DNA from: Pontederia crassipes
Lineage: Eukaryota > Streptophyta > Magnoliopsida > Commelinales > Pontederiaceae
Length of the DNA: 64,000 bases
Direction of reading: 5' to 3'
Assembly (NCBI GenBank): GCA_030549335.1
Contig: CM060188.1
Coordinates: 42,373,696-42,437,695 of the forward strand
Part shown: piece by piece, positions 1-12,000 of the stretch
How the letters are laid out: each line of letters starts with the position of its first letter
Position numbering within the stretch: position 1 is the first letter of the stretch
Position numbers and translations under genes: made by a program
Notes under the pieces: model-generated
The model's database searches: none
Seen by the model: the letters and a program-made list of their open reading frames with translations, nothing else
What the model was told of the DNA's origin: nothing

Positions 1-385
1 AAGTGCCCCGTGGCTGGTTGGCGGTCCAGTGATTTCACATCCCGAGGCATATGGCAATGGACGAGCAGTTTTTGATCCCTTTTGGCTCGTCAGAGACTGA
101 GGTGGAGAGTGATAGACCTTTTGACCAGTGCTTGGGCTATTGTGGTACCAGCGGAATCGGCCACTCTTGGTAGGAGAGATGTTTGTTTGTTTTGTGTGTC
201 ACCACATTTTCCTTTTTGGGGAACGGGGTTTTGACTAGAAGAAAGATTTTTTGTCTTTTTGTTGCTCTCCTTTGAGAGCCTACACCTGTACATGATCTCC
301 GTTTCACAGTTATATATATGGATAAGTGGATGACAACCACAACTCTGGTGGTCATCCTTTTTCTCCTCCCAAAAATAAAAAATGC
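1..385 (+). mobile_element. 3' end of an L1-type LINE, cut by the window edge
   Basis: The last part of LINE ORF2 and its 3' UTR. Around 130-165 a decayed reading frame (AWAIV-PAE) matches the AWAIWLQRNR motif of the better copies at about 10530 and 21415. It is followed by the pyrimidine-rich block, a 'gttatatatatgg' stretch, the terminal hairpin at 328-357 and an A-rich tail near 365-382. The insertion lies in an intron of the SABRE-type gene, in the same orientation as the gene. Family membership rests on the shared tail of the other copies in this window. Confidence 0.75.
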
Positions 386-456
386 TACTCCATATTAATC
401 ATATTATTGCCATTTTTTGTCAATTCATATTGAATTACTATTAAATAAGTAATATA

Positions 457-487
<31 letters not shown>

Positions 488-1229
488 GCATTTGTAGGAA
501 GTCTTAATAGGATAATCCTCAAGTGAACATTATTTATAATCTAAACCATTACAAATTTATTTAAAAATTTATTTTTTACATAAATTTATATATTAAACTA
601 GTTTTTAATATTTAGGTAAGATCTTACGATCTTCGATTCAATCTTACGATCTTTGATGTTAATCGTACGTAAGATTCCGATCTTGACTACCTTGGTCGAG
701 AGCACTTGACGGGAGGGGAGCAGCGGAGAGCCTGCAGCATGGCTGAAGTAAGGGCATCAGCGATATTCTTTTAGTGTGACTTTTGCTTGAGAGGTCAAGT
801 GCACATGACCAATTCTTAGGTAAAAAAATAAAACTGGGTGGATGGGTGTACATGTGTCCACCAATCCCACGGGTCAGCGCGTGATCCTACAACCTCACGA
901 TCTGGCCAAGAGTGATCTGGAGCACGTTATTCTACTAGTTGGGATGCAATTTTGACAACATTGCAAATGAGGAAACATGGTACTATACAAATAAGGTGAT
1001 TCATAGTGACTTCTAATTTATTGTCTTAGGCATTCTTGGTGTCAGTTGTTACTATTTTCGTATACAATGTTCCATTGGTTTCTAGAGAGAAACATTTTTC
1101 TTGCCACTCTTTCCATTATGTATCAAATTGTAGAATCTTCATGCTATGCTTATGATAATTTGCCCCCTTTCTTAGGCAAAAATGATGCTAGTTACCAACT
1201 GATTGATGCCAATATCTTCTTGATTTCAG
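386..1229 (+). other. Intron sequence upstream of the first visible SABRE exon
   Basis: AT-rich sequence without a recognisable gene. It contains a (TA)n microsatellite at about 451-488 and a short repeated motif 'atcttacgatctt' at 620-655. It ends in a polypyrimidine tract and AG at 1228-1229, which I take as the splice acceptor of the exon starting at 1230. Upstream exons of the gene lie before the window. Confidence 0.6.
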
Positions 1230-3072
1230 GCAACTAGTTTCCAACCACAGATATTGCAAGACGTTTTTGTTGGGAGATGGTGGAGAGTGCGCATGTCACG
1301 ATCAGCTAGTGGTACAACTCCACCAATGAAAACATATTATGATCTTCCATTACACTTTGATAAGGGGGAGGTATCTTTTGGGGTGGGATATGAGCCTGTA
1401 TTTGCTGACATCAGCTATGCTTTTACAGTTGCTCTTCGCAGAGCTAACCTTGGAACTAGGTGTTGCGCCAATCAGATAGAACAGCCTAAAAAGGAGCGTA
1501 GCTTACCATGGTGGGATGATATGAGGAACTACATTCATGGTAAAGGTGGTCTATCTTTTAATGAAACCAAATGGTATCTGCTTGGGACAACTAACCCTTA
1601 TGAAAATTTGGATAAAGTGGACGTAGTGACAGGATGCATGGATATACAGCAAAGAGATGGTTATGTATTTCTTTCTGTGCGCGATATAATGGCTTACTTG
1701 AATAGTCTTGAAAGTCTTGTTAAGAACTGCAGCATAAAACCTCCGTGTCATGACTCTAAGCCCTTTGTTGTTGCTCCTTGGTTTACTTTGGAAGTTTTTA
1801 TGGAGTGGGATTGTGAATCTGGTGAACCACTTAATCATTATCTATACTCACTTCCAGTCGAAGGAGAACCTCGGAAGAAAGTTTTTGATCCATTCCGTTC
1901 AACTTCTCTCTCATTGAGATGGAACTTTTCACTTAAATCATGTCAACCAGAAGACCAACTTCCTTCATCTTTTGGTGTTGCAGATAGTCTAAGACGAGAT
2001 AGTCCTGGTGATGAATCTGTGAAAAAGGAAGTTACCAAATTAGTAAATTCTCCAACTGTGAATTTTGCTGCCCATGACCTCTTCTGGTTGTTCAGATGGT
2101 GGAATCTTTATTACCTTCCTCCTCATAAGTTAAGAACTTTCTCACGATGGCCACGATTTGGTGTTCCAAGGGTTGTCAGATCTGGTAACTTATCACTGGA
2201 CAAAGTTATGACTGAGTTCTTTCTCCGCATTGATTCTGCGCCAACATATATCAATCATTTACCATTAAGAGATGATGATCCTGCAAAAGGTATGACATTC
2301 AAAATGGCAAAATTGAAATATGAGCAATGCTTTAGCCGAGGGAAGCAGCAGTACACTTTTGATTGCAAGCGTGAAACTCTTGATCTTGTTTATCAGGGTC
2401 TTGATCTTCACTTGTTAAAGGTCTATCTAGATCCAAATTATGGAGCTACTACGGCTCCAGATAGTAAAGCAGTGAAAGGAAGTCCAAAAAATGAAGTAAT
2501 AAACAAGTATTCTAATGAAAAGAGTAAATATGCATGTACAGTTAAGGTGCAAGATGATGGATTTTTTTTATGCTCTGATTATTTTGCGATACGAAAGCAA
2601 ACTTCCAAGGCTGATCCAGCTAGGCTATTAGCATGGAAGGAATCTAGTAAAATGAGTCCTGAATCAAGATCATCTAGATCAGAGGTTGGTATTGGCAGTG
2701 AAAGTGATCATGCAATATCCGATTGTAGTGACGATGATGGATTTAATGTAATAATTGCTGACAATTGCCAGCGAGTGTTTATTTATGGCCTTAAAATCTT
2801 GTGGACAATCGAGAACAGAAATGCTGTTTGGTCATTTATTGGTGGAATAACTAAAGTATTTGAACCTCCCAAGCCATCTCCTTCAAAGCAGTATTCGCAA
2901 AGAAAATTACTGGAGAGACAACAAGTTGCAAATGAACCTGGATCACCAGATGACAATGCATTGGTAATTTCACCTTCCATTGCAAATTCTGAAAGTTCTA
3001 CCACAGTGAAACATTCTGAGAATGACGGACCTGATCCAGTGAAAAATGATCATCCACCCTTTGATACAGTTG
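1230..3072 (+). CDS. SABRE-type gene, large exon with the FMP27 'GFWDK'-type region
   Basis: The longest visible exon (1843 nt). It starts after TTTCAG with A-T-S-F-Q-P-Q and has no start codon of its own, because it continues an upstream exon. Landmarks are VGRWWRVRMSRSAS, then LPWWDDMRNYIHGKGG, which matches the conserved W-D-x-x-R-x-x-x-H-G region of FMP27-family proteins, then FAAHDLFWLFRWWNLYYLPP, and a DLVYQGLDLHLLKVYLDP segment. A serine- and acid-rich linker follows (about residues 470-510 of this exon). The last codon is split (G/TA) with the exon at 3299. Confidence 0.92.
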
Positions 3073-6000
3073 GTATGTTGCTCAACGATGTCCTATTACT
3101 AATGCAATTCAATATGCTGAGTTGATTCTTATTTTTCTATTTATGCACAATCTTTATGCAATACAATTACCTTCATTCAATCATAACATCCAGCTACCTT
3201 TGCCTTGTTCAGAAAATACTGTTTTCTAACTTTCTTTTCTCGTACCTTTCAATTGTAAAGTACCCTCAAAACATTCATATTCGTTGTTTGCCTACCAGTA
3301 AAGAATGGCCTGGTTGACACTGAAGAGGAAGGGACATGCCACTTCATGGTTAACGTTATTCAACCCCAATTCAACCTTCATTCAGAAGAAGCTAATGTGA
3401 GTATTTCCAATCTGCGTTCTTGGTACTGCAGCTGTCTAAATATGTTTTTTAAAGTTAAAAAAATCTGAGTTCATAAGAAGATTCCATACTGTTTAACTTT
3501 AAAACGACTGAACAATATCATCATTTAGACTCGGCTAATGTTCCAGTGCTTTGACATGCAGCTTCATTGGAGTAAAAATAAGATAGAGTGATCTGTTAAC
3601 AGAGATTCATATAGTAAATTAAACTGCTTCACCAGGCTAGTTATATGGAGTGAGTAACTAACTGGCATGGCTTAAAGAAACTTTTGTGATCATCTTTATA
3701 TCAGGAATATTGGTAATACCATCTTGTATGCTTTAGAACATATTAGCACATAATGGTTCTGTGAAGTTGTCAGAGGGCCACCGGCTTCTGATCACACCTC
3801 TGCAACTGAAGAGTTTGAATGTGCCTCAAGGGCCAATAGCCATGGGGAAAGATGCCGCCAGAGCTTCCCTGGAAGCCAATCATGATGCCAAAAGGAGAAA
3901 GCCTCAACGGAGCCGAGAGAAGGAACCATAAATGGACAAATCAGGGGGAGGAGAGCTGTGACTGCCTGTGACTGCCAAGGAGAAGGGACCATAGTGTAGC
4001 CCGAAGCGATGCTAAACACGGGCCACAGATGCAATAAATGAGGTACAAGCTGCCATCCGCCCGGAGCCGGAAATGTGCCAATAGTGAGAATCTGTCCACT
4101 TGGAGTCCAGTAGGTCAAACATGTCACCTCTCCATCCAACGTTTCAGCTTCCAGTGTGGGCTGACGGAAACCAAAGAAATGTTCTCCGTGGTGCGGGCCC
4201 CCCACCCAATCTGACTCCACGTCGATGGGCTGCACTCTTGAAGCTTGGTCTCCTGCAGTAGAACCACATTGGCATCCCATGACTGCAGGTAATGGCCAAA
4301 TGTATGGCGCCTGTCTGTGTCACTGAGACCATGCACATTCCAGGTCAACACCTTCATCGGGAAACAGTTTTCTCCCCGTCCGCCGATGCCCGAAGCCTCC
4401 CCCCACCCTCCTCCTGGAACTGCCCCGAGGGGCTGCAATCCGTTGGTGGAGGGGTCGGCATAGAGTGAGCCATACGGCCGAGTCCAGACGAGAGAACGTT
4501 GGCACATGCGGCCGAAACCAGCCGCTGCCACCAGCAGTCTAGTCTCGTCCTCCTCTGGCTCGGTGAGGGAGCCATCTGGTTGGGCCTGCAAGCCTGTGCC
4601 AGCGTGGCCCTCCGACGAGGGCGTGGGAACCTCAGGCATTGACGTCGCCGTGGGGGTCACCGGCGTGACAATTTGGGTTCCAGAATGCACCTGGCGTGCC
4701 GTTGGCAGCTTCTTAGAAGCAGCAGGTTGAGCGGCGTTGGTAATGGCAGGGGTAGGCCGCCACGATAGTGGAGAGGTGGTCGCTGTCTGAAGGAGAGAGT
4801 CTGGTGGTGCTTTGGGGTTCGCCGGCCTTCTGCGCTGCCGGTGCACGTGGAGGTTGCCATCTGTGGGGAGCATGTCGGCGGTGGGAAGGATGGTGGAGGT
4901 CGAGGGGATTGGCTGGTGGGGTGTGGAGCTGTTGGGGGGGGGGGGGGGGTGGAGTGCTTGCCTGCCGATGTAGGATCGCTAGTGTCGAACTGTCGAGCAA
5001 TTTGGTGGTGGGCGTTGGGTCAGTGGATGGAGCGGATGATGGAGGTCGCAGAGAGGGTGTGAAGCTGTCAAGTAGAAGGGAGGTGGGGGCAGTGGAGAGT
5101 TCGCCGGCCGGCGGCGGGTCATTTGGTGTTACACGCTGGGTCGTGGATGGGCTGGATCAAGGTGGCGGTTGGTTGGCTATGGCTCGAGTGTGAGACGGCT
5201 GGGACTCGGACCGGGCCCGTGTGCGAGCTGAGCCAGCTGTTCTTAAAGGGGGGTTCGGTGTTTGGTGTGGTTCAGATTGGTGGGGGTGTGCCGGACCGGA
5301 AGTTTGAACTAAAGGTTGGGTATGGTATGACACTGTAGCATGGTCACGTGCTTGCCTGGCGTGGCTAGACGTATGGCTAACAGAAGCTCCTGCCTGTGAC
5401 GAAGATGAAGACGATGACCCTCTGGCAACCACGTTCGCCCATGACGATGGATTCCTGGAGTACTACAATCGAAGGAGGAATCTGGTGGCGCCGTCGCGGA
5501 GAACGATCATCGTTGGGAGGCGATCTTCCGGGCGCTGCTTGATGTCCACTGAGGTGTCAGAGATGTTCAGCAATCCTAGGGTCAGGAGGGAGAGGGGTTT
5601 GCCGAGGACGCGAGCCACCATCGAGACAATCTCCATCCGTAGGAAGTGGAGCGGCATCCCCTGGATGTCAATGGACTGGCGAATTGCAGGAGGTGCCGCC
5701 ATTGCCCGACGTCCTCCTTCCACAGCCTCCACCAGATGCGGCAATGAGGTGAACAGACAGGGGGTTGCAAGGAGCAGTTCGCGCTGCTGCGTCGATCCGG
5801 GGATGAGTAGCCAAGAGGTTGGCTCAGGTGAAATGGGGGAGCTGCGCCGACACATACGATGATGACTCTTCGGAGGAAGGCTCGATCAGGGGATACTACT
5901 TCAACCTCTCCTACAATGTATTCTGTTGAGAAAATATGTTTTCACTTGTTATTCACCAAACACTAGTGCCTCCTTATTTATAATAAAGGTAGGCAATACA

Positions 6001-9000
6001 AGAAAGGAGAATATTCTAGAATATTACTCCAGAATATCAAGGATATTATCCTAAAATATCTGGATACTAATCCTAAATAATATTACAAAGATATGGAAAG
6101 ATATGCAAATCATATCTCAACACTCCCCCTCAAGTAGGAGCATAGATATCAATCATGCCTAGCTTGTCGCATATCAATCATGTCTAACTTGGTAGTCAGA
6201 AAGTTGATGACACCGACGATTCTATATTCCAACACGCCCCCGCAAGTCGACGCTGGGAAGAGATTGAACGGCGACGACTTGAAGGACACATGACGGCTAA
6301 ATCACACAACAACGGCAGTGTAACCACTCGTCAAACACCTGCTGGGCGACCTGTGCTGAAGACGATGATCGGGACCAGGCTTCAAACAGTAGAGACAATT
6401 TGACAAACACCTAGAGGATAACTGCTGCTAAAAGAACATCGGAGAGGAAGACGCCAACAATGATTTTTCTGACATGCCCCGACTTGAAGAGAGCTTGAGC
6501 AGTAGTAGCAGAACATCCAATGAGGCAAGTAGAGATTCTTCTATGGAAGTAGAGAACCAGAGGAGCTAGAATCACAGTTCCCAAATCTGGCAACAATGCC
6601 GGTAGAATGCCGATAATGGCAAATGGAGAGGAAACTTCAAAGTGACGACTCGAGGAACACCAACTGCGATCCATTGCCAGAAAGGAAGTAGGTTCCGTCG
6701 ATAACAATGTCGGCTAAGTCTAGTCGACCACAACGACATCGGTATAATTTTGAAGGTTAAGCTTCGATCAATAGAGGTTTAGTAGGACACTCCTTATGGA
6801 GTGCAGGACGCCTCAAAGGCGTAGGAAGCCCTCAAGGACTTAGGGTATCATAGAAACGTGACAGCAAAGCTGCAGAGATGCCCCCGTGGGGCAGAGAGTT
6901 GCTAGAAAGCAAAAGTGGAGAAGAGGAACAAAGGAGAGAAGCCACGAAGGTACAAAACCTCGATCTAGGATCGCTGCTTTGATCAATAGAGGCCTGAACG
7001 CAAGTCCAGCGATAACACCGACAAACAAATGAAAGCGAAGGAAACATGGAAGGGGCAAAAATGAAGTTTCATTCTGCAACCGGTTCCTCCTCTTCTTACT
7101 CCTGAAGCGGACCCCGGTTGACCGAGCGGAGGACTTCCGACCCATCGCCTTATCCAACGCCATTTATCTTTTAGTGGCTCGGATATTGGCGAATCGGCTT
7201 CGGGAGGTCTTGCCAGTTTTGATCCACCCTGCACAGACGACTTTCATTCAGGAGCGGGTCATCACCGACAGCTATACCATGACCTCGGAGATCATAGCTC
7301 ATTGGAGCAGGACTAGCCGCCGGGCCTTCCTATGGAAGGTTGACTTCTCCAAAGCATATGACACTGTCTCATGACCTTTCCTTTGGCATTGTTTGCAGGT
7401 CAGAGGGTTCCCGGAGACTTGGATCGTCTGGATGAAGCGATGTGTTACCACCGCTTCATTCTCGGTCCTGGTCAACAGGGCGATTTCGGGGGACTGGATT
7501 CAGCCTCAACGCGGAGTCCGCTAGGGCTGCCCACTGGCCCCCATGCTCTTCGTCCTGGCAGTTGATGCGCTGGCCAGATGCATTCAGATGCCCTGCGCGG
7601 CGGGCCTTTTCAGCGGCTTTGCCGGGGGCTTGGTTCCTCTCCTCCAGTATGCCGATGACACGGTATTTTCATTGAGGGTTCGGAGGAGGAAGCTCGACGT
7701 GTGGCCATCCTCGTTGAGTTATTCGGCGCCACGACGGGTCTTCAGACAAACCATGGCAAGTCTTCATTCATCCCTTTTGGCATGGTTTCCGAGGTTGCTG
7801 ATAGATGTGCGGCCGAGCTTCGCACTCCTATTGGTACACTGCCAATCACATATCTGGGCCTACCTCTCTCCGACCGCCACATCACATCTCGGGGTTGGAC
7901 TCCAGTTCTAGAGCGCATGGAGCAGAGGCTCCAGGGTTGGAGTTCACGTCACCTATCCCGGGGGGGACGTCTTGTCCTTCTCCGATCTGTTCTCTCGGCA
8001 CTCTCGATGTACTATATGACCGTTCTTAGAGCACCTGCCCAGATTATCAGACGTATGGATTCTTTGAAGAGCAAATTCTTTTGGCAGGGCGGCGGTCCGG
8101 ACCGGCGCGGAGTCCACCTTGTTACCTGGAGCAGTGTTTGCCGCCCCACCTCTCAGGGCGGACTAGGGGTTCGGGACCTCCTCTACACCAACTGGGCTCT
8201 CCTAGCTCGGTGGGTCAGGCGGATCATGGGACCCGAGGAGGGCTTATGACAGTCAGTCTTCTTCGCATGCTATGGACGAGACCTTTCTTGGGATTCGAGG
8301 ATTATGCTGCCCCGCAGAGCTTCATCATTTTGGCGGGGCATCGTGGCGCTGATTCCGAGGGTGCATTCGCTCATGACCCCCTCTCTTGGCTCTGGAGCGG
8401 ACTTCTCCTTTTGGCGGCATGGCTGGTCCCCTGGGGACTCACTGGCGGAGGCCTTCCCCCGATTGTATGCTCTGGCGGTGCATCTTGACGCGACGGTGGC
8501 GGAGACCTGGTCTACGCCCGGTGGCCCGGGCTCTGGCTTCTGGCCCCGGCTTTCATATCAGCCCTCTCGGATCAGCGTTTCACGGAGTTTCTTGCACTTC
8601 ATCAGAGGATTGCCTCCTTCCGCCCCGACCAGTCCAGACATGATGGTTGGGTTTGGCTATCGGAGGCCTGGTCGACACGGAGTCTCTACATCCGCTTTCT
8701 TTCCGACATGACGTCGTCAGAGGATTTCAGACTTGATTGTCGACTTATTTGGAGATCCCGTGTCCCGCTGAAAGTCAAGATTTTTGCTTGGCTCATGCGG
8801 CGAGATAGACTTCTCATCAGGACATATAGGGCGAGGTGGGCACACAACAGTGACACATCACGCGTCCTTTGTGGTGAGGCGGAGGAGGACATTGGCCATC
8901 TATTCTTTACATGTGCGACTTCACGCGGTATCTGGCATCGGATGCCCTTTGGGGTCCCTTTTCCCTCTGATCCTACAGCGTTGTGGCAGCTTCTTCGTGG

Positions 9001-12000
9001 TTTGCCCCGACAGGGTCAGAGATGGCGGGCACCGGTGGCGATTTTTTTGGCAGGTTCCTGAGCGATATGGCTTCAGCGGAACCGAGTGATTTTTTGTGGG
9101 GAGTGATGTCAGATAGAGCATATTGTACACCACACTCTCTTTTTGCTTCGGGAGTGGGGTTTTGGCTGATATAAAATTTCTTTTTTGCCGCTCTCTCTTC
9201 GAGAGCACACACTTGTACATCTCTTCAGTTTCCCCAGATATATATATACCTGGATGACAACCACACAATTTGGTAGTCATCCTTTTTCTCCTAAAAAAAA
9301 AAGTTTCCAAGCTTTTGTGCACTGCTAAGATTGATCTTGCGAGAAGAAGGAGATGCAGAAATAGCGGAAGAGAGAAATATAGAAGAAAACACAAAGACAC
9401 AAAGACGTAGAAAGAAGAACGTGAACCACAAGCAGAGAGAGAAAAGGGAAAACCAGAAATGTGGATCATCGAGCCATAAGTACGAAGATAAAGAACTTCG
9501 TACTTCCTGGACTTACGGGAGCCATGGAAGCCAACGAATCACTCGGTGAGAGGAGCTCACATGGATCTCTAATCAACCTGCCCTGATACCATGTTGAGAA
9601 AATATGTTTTCACTTGTTATTCACCAAACACTAGTGCCTCCTTATTTATAATAAAGGTAGGCAATACAAGAAAGGAGAATATGCTAGAATATTACTCCAG
9701 AATATCAAGGATATTATCTTAAAATATCTGGGATACTAATCCTGAATAATATTACAAAGATATGCAAATCATATCAAATCTTGAGAAAATCTGCCGCCTA
9801 TTGGATTTCCGGTGAGCGCTGAATTCCAATTATAGGGAGCGCTTGCTGTCACTGTCTGAGGACCCCCCGACGGGCTGGATGAAACTTTCCTCTGAGGACT
9901 GGGAGGGCACTCTGCCCGCCGATGACCCTCACCCCTGCACTGGAGGCAGTGCATGGGGTTGAGCATTGACGAGCAAGGTGACCGTTGCCAAGGCACCGGA
10001 AGCAGTGCTCCAACGGTGGACGGCGGAAAGCTGAGCAGGAGAATGACAGCTAACTGTCAGCAAGGCGATTCGCCCTGCGGTGCATGGTGGCCGGAGTGCG
10101 AGGATGGCGCCGCCGGCAGGGGATGCCGGAGGCGAGGGATGGCGCCGCCGGCAGGAATTGCTGGAGGCGAGTGTGGCGCTGCCGGAGGGGTTGCTGGAGG
10201 TGAGAGGTGGGCGGTCGCTTATCTCTACTTTGAGAAAGTATTTCATGTCAGCTTAACAAATTTAGTTATTGACCGTTTAACTTTTGGCTCTCACAAAGTA
10301 TGTTTCTGTACGTAATGTTATCCATACAACAACAACTTTTGTTTTATGTGGTGACGCGGAGGAGGACATTGCACATCTATTCTTTGGCTGCACTATAGCC
10401 CAGGAGGTATGGGTGCGACTGAGCTTATTCCGGGGTCCCCCTACTTCTCTGGAGGAGTTATGCCTTTCTCTCCGAGCCCTTAGCGGACGACGTCAGGCGA
10501 TTTTGTTGGCGACATTTTTGGCCGGTGCCTGGGCTATTTGGCTTCAGCGCAACCGGATTATCTTATGTAGTGAGACTTGCCAGCTAGAGGCGATTGTACA
10601 TCACTGCTCCTTTCTTCTTCGGGAGTGGTGATTCGGCTAGTGTTTTTACCTTTTATCCTTTTGCTGCTCTCTTCTTGAGGGCTTACACGTGTACTTTTCC
10701 ATCATAGTGATATATATACACGGATGACACCCTAACTTGGTGCTCATCCTTTTTCTCCTCAAAAAAAAAAAACTTTGCCAAGTCCTCATTCGAACGTGCA
10801 ATATGAATCACTGTTCATGTCAAAATTTTATTTTACTGATATTTAAAACTGTTTCCTGCTATGTAGTTGAATTCTTTATTTGATACATATGTTAATAAGC
10901 ATTACATCATATCAGGGTAGATTTCTACTTGCTGCTGCCAGTGGTCGAGTCTTGGCCCGTTCCTTTCAATCAGTCCTTCACTATGTTTCTGATATGACTG
11001 AACAAACCCTTAGCGCAAGTAATGTGCTCAACCAGGAGAATAAACCTCAGATGACATGGAACCGAGCAGAGCTGTCTATAATGCTAGAACATGTTCAAGC
11101 ACATGTTGCACCAACTGATGTGGATCCTGGTGCTGGAATTCAATGGTTACCGAAAATTCTTAGGGACTCGCCTGAAGTTAAGAGAACTGGTGCTTTACTT
11201 GAGAGAGTATTTATGCCTTGTCAAATGTATTTTCGTTACTCTCAATACAAAAGTGGAACTCCCGAGTTAAAGGTTTTCATATATTGAGTCCTTTTTCTTG
11301 CATGTTTCATATGAAATAAGTATTTTGAAATCTTTTCATGATTACCTGAGTGATTGATCATTATGTGCATTGAAGGTAAAACCATTAAAAGAGCTGACCT
11401 TCAACTCTCCCAATATCACTGCTGCAATGGCATCACGGCAGTTTCAGGTCATGCTGGATGTGTTGAGCAACCTTTTGTTTGCCCGAGCTCCAAAGTGAGT
11501 GCCGCTTTGCTAATTTGCAATACATATCCTGGAACTTTTTTTTATTGATCTTTTTCTCCATCAAAAAATGATCCCTGGACTTTCTTTACCAATTTACTTT
11601 CTAACTGAGTGCATAGCTGAATAGGCTATCAGATAAGCATGTGATATTACTGTTCGCTCTTATTATTCTGAAATATGAATATTGAATATACATTCATCTT
11701 GGTATCATATATCTGCATTGTGATATTACTGCAAATTTTTTTGAAATATGAAATCCTACAGCACTGTCTTTTTCTTTTTCACCAATAGAAATTAAGGGCA
11801 TTCCAAATAGGATTAAACAAAGTTAGATCATCAAGAGAAATAATCTTTTAGCATTCAAAATGTTTCGGTCATATCATAATGCTTTCTTATTTCTTTAATT
11901 TCTCCAGTTATATCCTCTAAAAAAATTAGACCAGTTATATTTGAATTTTGGTTAATGATTTTTACACTTTGTAACAACGATTAATGACTTGTTCATGCAA

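Larger units (their letters stand above)
5924..9776 (-). mobile_element. Non-autonomous LTR retroelement inserted in the LINE ORF1
   Basis: Two direct repeats of about 190-200 bp flank it: 5924-6122 and 9592-9776. The better copy starts TGTTGAGA and ends TCTCAACA. On the - strand the 5' LTR (9776-9592) is followed at once by TGGTATCAGGG (9591-9581), close to the initiator-tRNA-Met primer site of Copia elements. Before the 3' LTR stands a polypurine tract, TTGAGGGGGAG (about 6133-6123). No gag-pol frame survives between the LTRs, only about 950 bp plus 280 bp of non-coding sequence around a nested LINE, so I call it non-autonomous (TRIM/LARD-like). A GATTA target duplication is likely but its copies are altered. 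Confidence 0.8.

Noticed and set aside
4506-5338. + strand open frames in the inverted LINE
   Set aside because: They are the antisense side of LINE ORF1, which has the meaningful motifs on the - strand.
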